This document shows positions 25,369 to 34,168 of a stretch of 64,000 nucleotides of DNA, piece after piece. The notes under the pieces are model-generated. The model worked only from the letters and a program-made list of their open reading frames with translations, was not told the DNA's origin and did not search any database. Within the stretch, counting starts at the first letter, position 1. Every line of letters starts with the position of its first letter. Origin of the DNA: Thermocatellispora tengchongensis (GTDB lineage: Bacteria; Actinomycetota; Actinomycetes; Streptosporangiales; Streptosporangiaceae); the NCBI RefSeq assembly GCF_014202315.1, contig NZ_JACHGN010000030.1, forward strand, positions 61,513 through 125,512, read 5' to 3'. Both the position numbers and the translations under genes were made by a program.

Positions 25369-26927
25369 AGATCCTGCCGCGTCGGGACACGCCCCTGGAC
25401 GACCGGCTGGAGGCGCTGGCCGAGGCCGTGACGGCGGCGGGGGACCGCCTGCCCGAGCCCGAGGTGTCCGCCGCCCGCGCCGTGGTGGAGCGGGCCGGCG
25501 CCCGCCGCGGCCTGTCGCTGGACCACACGGTCGTCGCGCTCGCGGGCGCGACCGGCAGCGGCAAGTCGTCGCTGTTCAACCTGCTGGCCGGGACCGAGCT
25601 GGCCGAGGTCGGCGTCACCCGTCCCACCACCGGCGCCGCCCAGGCGGCGGTGTGGCGGCCGGACGGCTCCGGCCCGCTCCTCGACTGGCTCGGCGTGCCC
25701 CGGCGGCACGCGCTCGCGCCGCCCCCCGAGGGCCTGGTCCTGCTCGACCTGCCCGACCACGACTCCATCGACCTCGGCCACCACCTGGAGGTGGACCGGC
25801 TGGTCACGCTGGCCGACCTGATCGTGTGGGTGGTGGACCCGCAGAAGTACGCCGACGCCGCGCTGCACGAGCGCTACCTGCGCCGACTCGCCCGGCACCG
25901 CGAGGTCACCTTGGTCGTGCTGAACCAGATCGACCGTCTCGCCCCGGCCGCCGTCGCCCGCTGCATCGCCGACCTGCGCCGTCTGCTGGACCAGGACGGC
26001 CTGCCCGGCGTGCCGGTGCTCGGCGTGTCGGCCCGTACGGGGGCGGGGGTGGAGGCCCTGCGGGCCGTGCTGGAGGAACGGGTGGCCCGCCGCCGCTCCT
26101 GGGCGGCCCGCCTGGCGGCCGACGCCGCGACCGCCGCCGACGCCCTGGCGTCCTGCGCCGCCGGCCCGCCGCCGAAGATCCGCGAGGGTGACCTGACCGC
26201 AGCGCTGGCCGAGGCCGCGGGCGTGCCCGTGGTCGTGGAGGCGGTGGCGAAGGCGCACCGGCACCGGTCCGTGGCCGCGACGGGCTGGCCGGTCACCCGG
26301 GGGCTGCGCCGCCTGCGCCCCGACCCGCTGCGCAGGCTGCACCTGGTGCCCGGACCCTCCCGCAGTTCCCTGCCCGCGCCGTCGCAGGTGCAGCGGAGCC
26401 GGGTGGACACCGCGATCAGGAACCTGGCGGAGTCCGCGACCGCGGGGCTCCCCGAACCGTGGGCGGCGGCCGTGCGCCGTGCCGCCCGCGCCGGAACCGA
26501 CGACCTGGAAGACGCCCTGGACCGCGCGGTCACGACCACGGCCCTGTCCGCCTCCGCCCGTCCCCGCTGGTGGCGGGTGGCGGGGGCGGCCCAGTGGGCG
26601 GCCCTGGCCGCGCTGGTGGCCGGCGCGCTGTGGCTGACGGCGCTGTTCGCGCTGGACTACCTGCGGCTGCCCGAGCCCCCGACCCCCACGGCCGGCGAGA
26701 CCCCCTGGCCCACGGTCCTGCTGCTGGGCGGCGCGGCGGCGGGCGTGCTGATCGCCCTGCTGTGCCGCCTGGTGGCCCGGATCGCGGCCCGCCGCCGGGC
26801 CCGCCGGACCGCCAGGGCGCTGCGCGCGGCGATCCGCGAGGTGGCCGAGACCCTGGTGCTGGCGCCGGTGCGCGCCGAGCTGGACCGCTACGCGACCTTC
26901 ACCCGGGCCCTGGAGCGAGCCCGCTGA
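25365..26927 (+). CDS. YfjP-type GTPase (second of tandem pair) with C-terminal membrane hairpin
   Basis: 520 residues. P-loop GATGSGKSS at 61-69, switch RPTTGAAQA, G3 LLDLPDHDSID, G4 NQID, and the G5-like SARTGAG. Two helices near the C-terminus (WAALAALVAGALWLTALFAL and VLLLGGAAAGVLIALLCRLV) anchor it, with a basic tail after them. It is coupled to the upstream GTPase. Pairs of this form are widespread in actinomycetes and lack an assigned process; membrane remodelling or division/sporulation roles are inference. Confidence 0.87.
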   Translation: MKILPRRDTPLDDRLEALAEAVTAAGDRLPEPEVSAARAVVERAGARRGLSLDHTVVALAGATGSGKSSLFNLLAGTELAEVGVTRPTTGAAQAAVWRPDGSGPLLDWLGVPRRHALAPPPEGLVLLDLPDHDSIDLGHHLEVDRLVTLADLIVWVVDPQKYADAALHERYLRRLARHREVTLVVLNQIDRLAPAAVARCIADLRRLLDQDGLPGVPVLGVSARTGAGVEALRAVLEERVARRRSWAARLAADAATAADALASCAAGPPPKIREGDLTAALAEAAGVPVVVEAVAKAHRHRSVAATGWPVTRGLRRLRPDPLRRLHLVPGPSRSSLPAPSQVQRSRVDTAIRNLAESATAGLPEPWAAAVRRAARAGTDDLEDALDRAVTTTALSASARPRWWRVAGAAQWAALAALVAGALWLTALFALDYLRLPEPPTPTAGETPWPTVLLLGGAAAGVLIALLCRLVARIAARRRARRTARALRAAIREVAETLVLAPVRAELDRYATFTRALERAR

Positions 26928-26932
26928 CGGCG

Positions 26933-27379
26933 TCAGGTGACGGCGAGGAGGCGGCGCAGCAGGCCGGAGGTGGTGATCGCCCCCTGGTACTCGCCGTCGT
27001 CCACCACCGCCACCAGCGGGGTGTGCGAGGCGGCCATCAGCGCCGCGATCTCCATGGTCGTGGCGTCGGGATCGACCACCGCGAGCGGCCGGTGATCGGC
27101 GGGCAGCACGTCGCGCACCGTCTGGTCGGCGAGCTTGGCGCACATGAGATCGGCGTGCCGCTCGTCCACCACCCGGGCCAGCGTGGGATCGGCCCGGACG
27201 TAGCCCGGCACGATCCCGCCGAGAAGCTGCGACCCGGGCAGCACCGCGAACGGGTGACCGTCGTGGTCGAGCACGATGACGCCGACCAGACGCTGCTCCG
27301 CCAGCAGCCGCGCGGCGTCCATGGCCGCGGCGTCGATGCCGACGGTCGGATACGGCTCGACCAGATCCGAAGCGCGCAC
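26933..27379 (-). CDS. CBS-domain pair protein
   Basis: 148 residues from GTG 27379, made of two CBS motifs: residues 1-60 (SDLVEPYPTVGIDAAAMDAARLLAEQRLVG...) and 85-145 (TVRDVLPADHRPLAVVDPDATTMEIAALM...). CBS pairs bind adenosine nucleotides and act as sensors. A stand-alone pair with no enzyme domain usually regulates a partner protein. It converges on the second GTPase gene and is transcribed in the same direction as the WYL regulator gene upstream of it, which ends 9 bases before its start. Confidence 0.85.
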   Translation of the reverse strand: MRASDLVEPYPTVGIDAAAMDAARLLAEQRLVGVIVLDHDGHPFAVLPGSQLLGGIVPGYVRADPTLARVVDERHADLMCAKLADQTVRDVLPADHRPLAVVDPDATTMEIAALMAASHTPLVAVVDDGEYQGAITTSGLLRRLLAVT

Positions 27380-27388
27380 ACTCAGAAC

Positions 27389-28354
27389 CTACCTCAGGGG
27401 GCCCTCGGTGGCGCGGGTGTAGCGGCGGGCGATCGTCCGCAGGTGCTCGATCAGCTCCGGCGGCTCGTGCACCACGAAGTCCAGGTCGATGAAGCCCAGG
27501 AAGAGGGCGAGGGCGTGCACCGTGTCGGCCCCGGTGACCAGCAGGCAGGTCCGCTCGTCCACGGCCTCCACGAGGCCGTCGTCGGGGCCGATCCTGGCGG
27601 AGACCTCGGCGGCGGGCGCGTACAGGGTGACCGTGGCGCGCAGCCGCCACAGCGCGTGCGCCAGCCCGCGCCGCACGTACTCGGCGAAGCCGCCCTCGGG
27701 GGGCTCGCGCGGGGTGAAGCGCGGCCCGTTGGGGGTGCGCGGCCGGATGCGGTCCACCCGGAACGTCCGCCAGTCGCCCCGGCTGCCGTCCCAGGCCACG
27801 AGGTACCAGCGGCGGCGGGCGTGCACCAGCCGGTGCGGCTCCACCTCGCGTACGGACTCGGCGCCGTCGTGCCCGGCGTAGTCGAACCGCAGCCGCTCGT
27901 GGTCGCGGCAGGCGGCGGCGATGGTGGTCAGCGTGCCCGCGTCCACGGTCGGGCCGTCGCCCGGCACGGGCACCGTGTACGTCTGCAGCGCGTTCACCCG
28001 GTGCCGCAGCCGCGACGGGAGCACCTGCTCCAGCTTGGCCAGCGCCCGCACGGACGTCTCCTCGATCCCCGCCACGCTCCCGCCCGCCGCCGTGCGCAGC
28101 CCGACCGCCACGGCCACGGCCTCCTCGTCGTCCAGCAGCAGCGGTGGCAGCGCGGCCCCGGCCCCCAGCCGGTACCCGCCCGCGACCCCCGGCGTGGCGG
28201 CCACGGGATACCCGAGGCTGCGCAGCCGCTCCACATCGCGCCGCACCGTACGCCGCGCCACCCCCAGCCGCTCCGCCAGCTCGCCGCCGCTCCAGTCACG
28301 CCGCGTCTGCAGCAGTGAGAGCAGGCGCAACAACCGCGCCGAGGTCTCCAGCAT
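27389..28354 (-). CDS. WYL-domain transcriptional regulator (YafY/PafC-like)
   Basis: 321 residues. N-terminal DeoR-type HTH (SGGELAERLGVARRTVRRDVERLRSLGYPVAA, about 22-55), then the WYL domain (about 140-225) with the EVEPHRLVHARRRWYLVAWD core and the C-terminal WCX extension ending in ELIEHLRTIARRY. WYL proteins bind nucleic-acid ligands and often answer to DNA damage. The downstream CBS gene is close enough to be in the same transcript. Confidence 0.9.
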   Translation of the reverse strand: MLETSARLLRLLSLLQTRRDWSGGELAERLGVARRTVRRDVERLRSLGYPVAATPGVAGGYRLGAGAALPPLLLDDEEAVAVAVGLRTAAGGSVAGIEETSVRALAKLEQVLPSRLRHRVNALQTYTVPVPGDGPTVDAGTLTTIAAACRDHERLRFDYAGHDGAESVREVEPHRLVHARRRWYLVAWDGSRGDWRTFRVDRIRPRTPNGPRFTPREPPEGGFAEYVRRGLAHALWRLRATVTLYAPAAEVSARIGPDDGLVEAVDERTCLLVTGADTVHALALFLGFIDLDFVVHEPPELIEHLRTIARRYTRATEGPLR

Positions 28355-28409
28355 GCCCGCCAGTCTGCCCCGGAACGCGGCCGGATCCTGACCTCATCGG
28401 CCCGCCGGG

Positions 28410-29495
28410 CTACCGCTCCGCGTGCTTCGGGTTCGCGTGATCGGGGTCGGTGAGGGTGGCCAGCGGGTCGGCGGTGGCGCGGGCGCGGTCGAGCTGGCGG
28501 GGGCCCGGTTCGGCCTCGCCGGCGTCGGCGACGGCCTCCTCGGCGGCCCTGCTCGCCTGGGCGGCCTCCTCGGCGGCGGCCTGCGCGACCTGGGGGGTCT
28601 CCTCGCGGGTGGCCTGGGACGGCGGGAGGGACTGGGTGAACGCCTTGCTCACGCCCTGCAGCGCCGAGGTGACCTCGCTGGGGATGACCCAGAAGGTGTT
28701 GTTCTCGCCCTTGGCGAGCTGCGGCAGGACCTGGAGGTACTGGTAGGCCAGCAGCTTGGGGTCGGGGTCGTTGCGGTGGACGGCCTGGAAGACCTGGTCG
28801 ATGGCCTGGGCCTGGCCCTCGGCGCGCAGGATCGCGGCGGTGCGCTCGCCCTCGGCGCGCAGGATGTTGGACTGCTTCTCGCCCTCGGCGGTGAGGATCT
28901 GCGACTGGCGGTTGCCCTCGGCGGTGAGGATCGCGGCGCGCTTGTCGCGTTCGGCGCGCATCTGCTTCTCCATGGCGTCCTTGATGGTCTTGGGCGGGTC
29001 GATGGCCTTCACCTCGACCCGGTTGACCCGGATGCCCCACTTGCCGGTGGCGTCGTCCAGCACGCCGCGGAGCTGGCTGTTGATGGTGTCGCGGGAGGTG
29101 AGGGTCTTCTCCAGGTCCATGGAGCCGATGACGTTGCGCATCGTGGTGACGGTGAGCTGCTCTATGGCCTGGATGTAGTTCGAGATCTCGTACGCCGCCG
29201 CCCGCGGGTCGGTGACCTGGAAGTACAGCACCGTGTCGATCTCCACGACCAGGTTGTCCTCGGTGATCACCGGCTGGGGCCGGAACGAGACCACCTGCTC
29301 GCGCAGGTCGATCATCGGATACACCCGGTCGATGTACGGGATCACGAAGTTCAGGCCCGGCTGGAGCGTGCGGTGGTAGCGGCCCAGGCGCTCGACGTTC
29401 CTGGCACGGGCCTGCGGCACGATGCGCACCGCGCGCAGGACCGTGAACACGGCGAACAGCACGATGACGAGTCCGGCGATGAGCAGGGCGTCCAT
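28410..29495 (-). CDS. SPFH/band-7 (stomatin, QmcA-like) membrane protein
   Basis: 361 residues. One N-terminal membrane helix (LLIAGLVIVLFAVFTVLRAV), the SPFH domain (about 25-190; LGRYHRTLQPGLNFVIPYID, EIDTVLYFQVTDPRAAAYEI), then a coiled coil with the typical repeated ILTAEG/ILRAEG units and an acidic Ala-rich tail. It forms oligomers at the membrane, often as a scaffold for proteases or for membrane order. The stop of NfeD-type gene lies 4 bases upstream of its ATG, and SPFH/NfeD pairs are classic partners. Confidence 0.93.
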   Translation of the reverse strand: MDALLIAGLVIVLFAVFTVLRAVRIVPQARARNVERLGRYHRTLQPGLNFVIPYIDRVYPMIDLREQVVSFRPQPVITEDNLVVEIDTVLYFQVTDPRAAAYEISNYIQAIEQLTVTTMRNVIGSMDLEKTLTSRDTINSQLRGVLDDATGKWGIRVNRVEVKAIDPPKTIKDAMEKQMRAERDKRAAILTAEGNRQSQILTAEGEKQSNILRAEGERTAAILRAEGQAQAIDQVFQAVHRNDPDPKLLAYQYLQVLPQLAKGENNTFWVIPSEVTSALQGVSKAFTQSLPPSQATREETPQVAQAAAEEAAQASRAAEEAVADAGEAEPGPRQLDRARATADPLATLTDPDHANPKHAER

Positions 29496-29499
29496 GACA

Positions 29500-29931
29500 T
29501 CACTCCCGCGGATAGACGAGGGCGGTCGCGCCCTCGATCTCGATCACGTCCACGGCGGCGCCCTCGGGGATCACCAGGGTCTCGTCGTAGGCGCGGGCGG
29601 ACCATTCCTCGCCCCCGATGCGCACCCGGCCCTCGCGGCCGTTCACCTCGTGCACGACGTACGCGGTCTTGCCGACCAGGGCCTGCACGCCGAAGCGCTG
29701 CATCGGCACCTGGCGCAGGTGCCGGGTGGCGATCGGCCTGATCAGCAGCAGCCCGGCCGCGGAGGCGGCGGTGAAGACCAGGAGCTGCACCGGCATGGGC
29801 AGCCCGAGCGCCGCCACCAGAGAGGTGATCAGCGCGGAGACGCCGAGCAGTCCGAGCGCGGCCGTCAGCGTGAAGATCTCCGCGACGCCCAGCGTGACCG
29901 CCAAGACCAACCAGATGACCCAGTCATCCAT
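29500..29931 (-). CDS. NfeD family membrane protein
   Basis: 143 residues, short NfeD (NfeD1b) form without protease. Two to three helices (WVIWLVLAVTLGVAEIFTLTAALGLLGVSAL and LLVFTAASAAGLLLIRPIA) and a C-terminal OB-fold domain (about 85-140: VGKTAYVVHEVNGREGRVRIGGEEWSAR). It precedes the SPFH gene in the same operon, as in many bacteria, and probably caps or assembles the SPFH oligomer. Confidence 0.92.
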   Translation of the reverse strand: MDDWVIWLVLAVTLGVAEIFTLTAALGLLGVSALITSLVAALGLPMPVQLLVFTAASAAGLLLIRPIATRHLRQVPMQRFGVQALVGKTAYVVHEVNGREGRVRIGGEEWSARAYDETLVIPEGAAVDVIEIEGATALVYPRE

Positions 29932-30092
29932 CTTCCGGCCCTCCTGCTATAGAACAACGGGCCAATGGGCTGAGGGGTTCCCTCTGTCTCCACCGTAAAT
30001 CCACCGTAACCCGTCCGCATATGGTGCGGATTCTCGCATCCGAGCGGGGGTGAGATCACGGTCTTTCCGGTTGCCGGGCGGCGCGGTTTCGG

Positions 30093-31286
30093 TCAGCCGG
30101 GAAGGATCGTGCCGCTCACCTCACCCAGCGTGATCCGCTCGCCGCCGGAGCCGGGAGCGGTGGCACGCAGCGTCACCGTGTCGCCGTCCTCCAGGAAACC
30201 GCGCACGTCGCCCTCGCTCAGCTTGACCGGCTCGGCGCCGTTCCAGGTCAGCTCGATCAGGCTGCCGCGCTCCTCGCGCCGGGCGCCGGAGATCGTGCCG
30301 CTGGCGAACACGTCGCCGGTGCGTAGCGAGGCGCCGTTGACGGTCATGTGCGCGAGCATCTGGTCGGGCGTCCAGTACATGTCGCGGTACGCCGGGCGCG
30401 AGACGGTCGTGCCGTTCAGCACGATCTCGACGGCGATGTCCAGCCCCCAGGGCTCCCTCCGGCGCAGGTACTCCAGCGGCTCGGGGTCCTGGGCGCGGCC
30501 CTCGACCCGCGCCTCCTCCAGGGCTTCGAGCGGGGTGATCCACGGCGAGATCGAGGTGGCGAACGACTTGCCCAGGAACGGGCCCAGCGGCACGGTCTCC
30601 CACGCCTGGATGTCGCGGGCGCTCCAGTCGTTGAGCAGGGTGACGCCGAAGACGTGCTCCTCCAGCGGCCCCGGGCGGGAGCCGAGCGCGGTCGGCACGC
30701 CCACGACGTACGCCAGCTCGGCCTCGATGTCGAGCCGGGCGCACGGGCCGAAGTCGCCGGGCCCGCGCTGGCCCCGCGGCCGGGGGATCGGGGTGCCCGA
30801 CACCACCACCGTGCCGGCCCGGCCGTGGTAGCCGATCGGCAGATGCCGCCAGTTGCGGGTCAGCGGCTCGCCGTCGGGCCTGAAGATCCGCCCGACGTTG
30901 GAGGCGTGCTCCAGCGAGCAGTAGAAGTCCACGTAGTCGGCGATCTCGACGGGAAGGTGCAGCGTCACCTGGTCGAGCGGGATGAGGTGCGGCTCGACCG
31001 CGGCCCGGTCGGCCGCGACGTCGGCGGCGGCCCCTTCGGCGCTGAGCAGCCGGCGCAGCCGCCGCCGGGTCTCGGCCCAGGCGGTGCGCCCGCGCGCCAG
31101 GAACGGGTTGAGCGCGGGCGCGGCGAACGCCTCGTCGTGCAGCACGGGGGCCAGGTCGAGCACGTACGCGCCGACGCGCACCCCCGCGCGCGGGGCCTCG
31201 CCGTCGCGGGAGAACACGCCGAACGGCAGATGGTTCAGGCCGAAGCCGGAGCCCTCGGCCCGCGGCACCCAGGTCGCCTCGCTCAT
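30093..31286 (-). CDS. fahA: Fumarylacetoacetase
   Basis: 397 residues. FAH N-terminal SH3-like domain (about 1-110) and the C-terminal hydrolase domain. Metal and catalytic residues are visible: Asp in YVDFYCSLEHASNVG, Glu pair in DIEAELAYVVG, Asp in LLNDWSARDIQAWE and the substrate loop PLGPFLGKSFATSISPWI. It splits fumarylacetoacetate into fumarate and acetoacetate, the last step of tyrosine/homogentisate breakdown. ATG 31286 overlaps the upstream gene's stop (ATGA), so it is coupled to the unknown gene and to hmgA. Confidence 0.95.
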   Translation of the reverse strand: MSEATWVPRAEGSGFGLNHLPFGVFSRDGEAPRAGVRVGAYVLDLAPVLHDEAFAAPALNPFLARGRTAWAETRRRLRRLLSAEGAAADVAADRAAVEPHLIPLDQVTLHLPVEIADYVDFYCSLEHASNVGRIFRPDGEPLTRNWRHLPIGYHGRAGTVVVSGTPIPRPRGQRGPGDFGPCARLDIEAELAYVVGVPTALGSRPGPLEEHVFGVTLLNDWSARDIQAWETVPLGPFLGKSFATSISPWITPLEALEEARVEGRAQDPEPLEYLRRREPWGLDIAVEIVLNGTTVSRPAYRDMYWTPDQMLAHMTVNGASLRTGDVFASGTISGARREERGSLIELTWNGAEPVKLSEGDVRGFLEDGDTVTLRATAPGSGGERITLGEVSGTILPG

Positions 31287-32152
31287 GCCGTCCGCTCCGC
31301 GCCCGCGCCCGCCGCCGCCGGGCGGTCGATCAGGCCCAGCTCGGCGAGGTCGTCGAGCGGGGCGGCGGTGTTGCACGACCCGTAGCACACGAACAGCGCG
31401 CGGGCCCGGCGCGCCTCCGGCGGCGAGACGGCCCGCGCCAGGCGTACGAGCTGGGCGGGGTCGCCGAGCTCCAGCACCGGCACCGGGTCGCGGTCCTCCA
31501 CGGCGGCGCACGTCGCGAGCAGGAGGTTCAGGAACCCGTGCCGGTAGACGCCGAAGCTGGGATCGGGATGGCGCACGGCGTGGTGCAGCCCGGCGGTGGC
31601 CTTGAACGGCACGCCGTGGCGCGCGCAGTAGCGGATGAAGTGGCCCAGCAGGTGCGCGCTCGGGAACGCCTTGGGCTCCAGGCCGCCGCAGCGGACCTTC
31701 AGCCCGACGCCGGGCTCGGTCCACATCGGCAGCGCGTCGGGGGTCACCTCCACGAACAGCCGCGCGCCCTCCGGCAGCCACGGGGCCAGCCGCCGCGCCG
31801 ACGCCGAGGCCAGCCCTTCCGGCTCGGCCGGGGCGTCGGGATGGTTGCGCTGCGGCGGCACCGGCCCGGACGGCAGGCGCACCTCGACGGTGTCCACGGT
31901 GACGCCGGGCAGGCCGGTCAGGTCGGGCTCGCCGGGGCCGTCCACGATCAGGCCGAGCCGCAGCGGGCGGTCGGGCAGGTGCCTGCGCAGGTCGTCCAGG
32001 CGGCTGGTCGGGCACAGGAAGCGGTGGGTGAGCACGGGGCTGCCGGCGTCGGCGTCGGCGAGGTGCCGGGCCAGCGCGTCGCGCATCGGCAGCGAGGTCG
32101 GCGGGAACAGCCCCGCGTCGTCCACCAGGTCGGCGAGAAGTGCAGTGGTCAT
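31283..32152 (-). CDS. Conserved unknown protein of the homogentisate operon (TIM-barrel-like)
   Basis: 289 residues. It has a conserved core VGLKVRCGGLEPKAFPSA, HLLGHFIRYCARHGVPFKAT and AGLHHAVRH, then FGVYRHGFLNLLLA and a C-terminal FVCYGSCNTAAPLDDLAELGL. The alternating strand/helix pattern with Lys and His late in strands resembles a TIM barrel. I recognise the pattern as a recurrent protein family without a known function. It overlaps hmgA and fahA by 4 bases each. The pathway needs a maleylacetoacetate isomerase between those two enzymes and none is seen here, so this gene is a candidate for that step; that is inference only. Confidence 0.75.
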   Translation of the reverse strand: MTTALLADLVDDAGLFPPTSLPMRDALARHLADADAGSPVLTHRFLCPTSRLDDLRRHLPDRPLRLGLIVDGPGEPDLTGLPGVTVDTVEVRLPSGPVPPQRNHPDAPAEPEGLASASARRLAPWLPEGARLFVEVTPDALPMWTEPGVGLKVRCGGLEPKAFPSAHLLGHFIRYCARHGVPFKATAGLHHAVRHPDPSFGVYRHGFLNLLLATCAAVEDRDPVPVLELGDPAQLVRLARAVSPPEARRARALFVCYGSCNTAAPLDDLAELGLIDRPAAAGAGAERTA

Positions 32153-33321
32153 CGGGCCCAGCTCCAGGCGTACGAAGGATCCTCGCGGGCCAGGGCGGCC
32201 GTCCCGAGGTCGAGGGGGCGGAAGGTGTCTATCATCACGGCCAGCTCGGTGGTCTGTGACACGCCGCGTTCGACCGCGTCGATCACCGCCTCGACCGCCC
32301 CCGGGGCCGGGCCGTGGGTGAATCCGGCCGGGTGCAGCGAGATCGAGCCGACGTCGATGCCCGAGCCCCGGCGCGCGCTGTAGTCGCCGCCCACGTAGAA
32401 CATGAACTCGTCGGAGTCCACGTTGTGGTGGTTGTAGGGGATCGGCACCGCCTCGGGGTGGAAGTCCAGCGGGCGCGGGCAGAACGAGCAGATCACGAAG
32501 CCCGGCCCCTCGAAGGTCTGGTGCACCGGCGGCGGCGCGTGGGTGCGCTTCACGATGGGCTCGAAGTCGTCGATGTTGAACGCGTACGGGTACAGGTAGC
32601 CGTCCCAGCCCACCACGTCGAACGGGTGGTTCTTGTAGACGAGCCGGCTCAGCCCGCCCCGCGTGCGCACCAGCACCGGCACGTCGGAGCCCTCGCGCAG
32701 CAGCGGCTCACCCGGGGCGCGCAGGTCGCGCTCGCAGTACGGCGCGTGCTCAAGGAACTGGCCGTACTGCGACAGGTAGCGCTTGGGCGGCCGGATGTGC
32801 CCGGACGCCTCGATCGCCAGCGCGGTCACCGGCCCGTCGAGGGGCACCCAGCGGTGGATCGTCCCGGTCGGGATCACGACGTAGTCGCCCTCGCCCGCCT
32901 CGATCGCCCCGTAGGTGGACTCGAACAGGACCCGGCCGGAGGCGATGTAGACGCACTCGTCGCCCTTGGAGTCGCGGTACAGCTCACTGGGCGCGTCGGC
33001 CGCGATGTACGACAACCGGACGTCGGCGTTGCCCGCCAGGGTCTGCCGCCCGGTCACCATGTCACCGCCCACGGGCAGATCCCGGGTGCGGAAATGCCGC
33101 GGCGCCAGGGGCAGATTGGGGGTCAGCGCCTCATCCGCACCGGCCGTCACGGTCTCGGCCTTGACGATGGCGGTCGGAAGGTTGCGGTGGTAAAGCAGCG
33201 AGGAGTCGGAGGAGAAGCCCTCCTCGCCCATCAGCTCCTCGGCGTAGAGCCCGCCGTCAGGCCGCCGGAACCTGACATGCCGCTTGCGCGGCACTTCCCC
33301 GACGACGCGATAGTACGGCAT
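32149..33321 (-). CDS. hmgA: Homogentisate 1,2-dioxygenase
   Basis: 390 residues from ATG 33321, chosen over ATG 33336 because GAGGG lies 8 bases upstream and the MPYYRVVGEVPRKRH start is family-typical. The Fe(II) ligands are visible in YNHHNVDSDEFMFY (His, Glu) and HPAGFTHGP (His). The cupin strands DECVYIASGRVLFES and GDYVVIPTGTIHRWVP are present. The enzyme opens the homogentisate ring to maleylacetoacetate. It is the first gene of the catabolic operon, with a near-perfect palindromic operator between its start and the IclR gene. Confidence 0.95.
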   Translation of the reverse strand: MPYYRVVGEVPRKRHVRFRRPDGGLYAEELMGEEGFSSDSSLLYHRNLPTAIVKAETVTAGADEALTPNLPLAPRHFRTRDLPVGGDMVTGRQTLAGNADVRLSYIAADAPSELYRDSKGDECVYIASGRVLFESTYGAIEAGEGDYVVIPTGTIHRWVPLDGPVTALAIEASGHIRPPKRYLSQYGQFLEHAPYCERDLRAPGEPLLREGSDVPVLVRTRGGLSRLVYKNHPFDVVGWDGYLYPYAFNIDDFEPIVKRTHAPPPVHQTFEGPGFVICSFCPRPLDFHPEAVPIPYNHHNVDSDEFMFYVGGDYSARRGSGIDVGSISLHPAGFTHGPAPGAVEAVIDAVERGVSQTTELAVMIDTFRPLDLGTAALAREDPSYAWSWAR

Positions 33322-33339
33322 CGGTAAAGCCCTCATTCC

Positions 33340-33354
33340 GTCCGTTTAACGGAC
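33340..33354. promoter_or_regulatory. IclR-type operator upstream of hmgA
   Basis: GTCCGTTTAACGGAC is a perfect palindrome with 7-bp arms around one central base, 19 bases upstream of the hmgA ATG. Its GTCCG...CGGAC arms fit known IclR-family operators. The IclR gene next door is the obvious binder. Confidence 0.55.
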
Positions 33355-33507
33355 ATCGACGTCCTCTATACGTACGACAATCCGGGATTGGCCCGGTAAT
33401 GTCAACAGCCAGGTTGAAACCGGATAGAAGTGCGCCGATGGTGCCTGCTGGGCTTGTGGTGCCGCTGTGCAGGCGGGGGCGCGTGCGCGGTGAGGGAGGG
33501 ACGCCGG

Positions 33508-34143
33508 TCAGGCCAGTGCGGCGGTCAGGGCGTGGGCGGCTTCGGACACCTTCGGGCCGACCTCGGCGGCGTCCAGGGGGCCGAAGGTGACCACGCCGAC
33601 CGATGCCTCCAGCCAGGGGAGGCCCGCGACCGGGGCGGCGAGCCCTCGGGCGCCGTCCTGGAGCTGGCCCTCGGTCACGACGTATCCGGAGCGGCCCTCG
33701 CGCAGGGCGAGGATCGCCTGGCCGGCGGCGCCGCGGGTGAGGGGGTGGCGGGAGCCCTCGCGGTAGGCCACGTGCATGTCGGTCCAGGACGGCTCGGCGA
33801 CCGCGACCGCCAGGCCGTCGTCGCCCTCGGCGACGGTGAGGTGGGCGGTCGCGCCGACCTGTTCGGCCAGGGCGCGCAGCGTCGGCAGGGCGGCGGCGCG
33901 GAGCAGGGGCTGCACCGCTCGGGCCAGCACGAGCACGCCGAAGCCCAGGTGCACGCGTCCCTCGCCGTCGCGGCGGACGTACCCCTCGCCGGCCAGGGTG
34001 GTGATCAGCCGGTAGACCGCGGGGCGGCTCACGCCGAGCCGGCCGGCCAGCTCGGTGGGGGTGCGCCCGGTGTGCCCCTCCGCGAGGAGCCTCAGCAGGC
34101 GCAGCCCGCGCTCTAGCGTCTGCGAGGACTCCGCGGCCATCAT
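33508..34143 (-). CDS. IclR family transcriptional regulator (likely hmg operon regulator)
   Basis: 211 residues, slightly short for the family (usually about 250). The N-terminal winged HTH is clear (TPTELAGRLGVSRPAVYRLITTLAGEGYVRR). The C-terminal effector domain retains GATAHLTVAEGDDGLAVAV and LTRGAAGQAILA, and ends early. It lies directly upstream of and in the same direction as the homogentisate operon; the 170-bp gap between them contains the palindrome at 33340 and a TTGACA-like -35 (33401-33406, minus strand). It probably senses homogentisate or a related aromatic acid. Confidence 0.88.
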   Translation of the reverse strand: MMAAESSQTLERGLRLLRLLAEGHTGRTPTELAGRLGVSRPAVYRLITTLAGEGYVRRDGEGRVHLGFGVLVLARAVQPLLRAAALPTLRALAEQVGATAHLTVAEGDDGLAVAVAEPSWTDMHVAYREGSRHPLTRGAAGQAILALREGRSGYVVTEGQLQDGARGLAAPVAGLPWLEASVGVVTFGPLDAAEVGPKVSEAAHALTAALA

Positions 34144-34168
34144 GGCGCAATTGTGGCACCTGCTGTGA

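Noticed and set aside
24975..27650. Antisense frame of about 890 codons opposite the GTPase genes
   Set aside because: Open only because GC-rich codons rarely form stops in that frame. The plus-strand GTPases have clear motifs.
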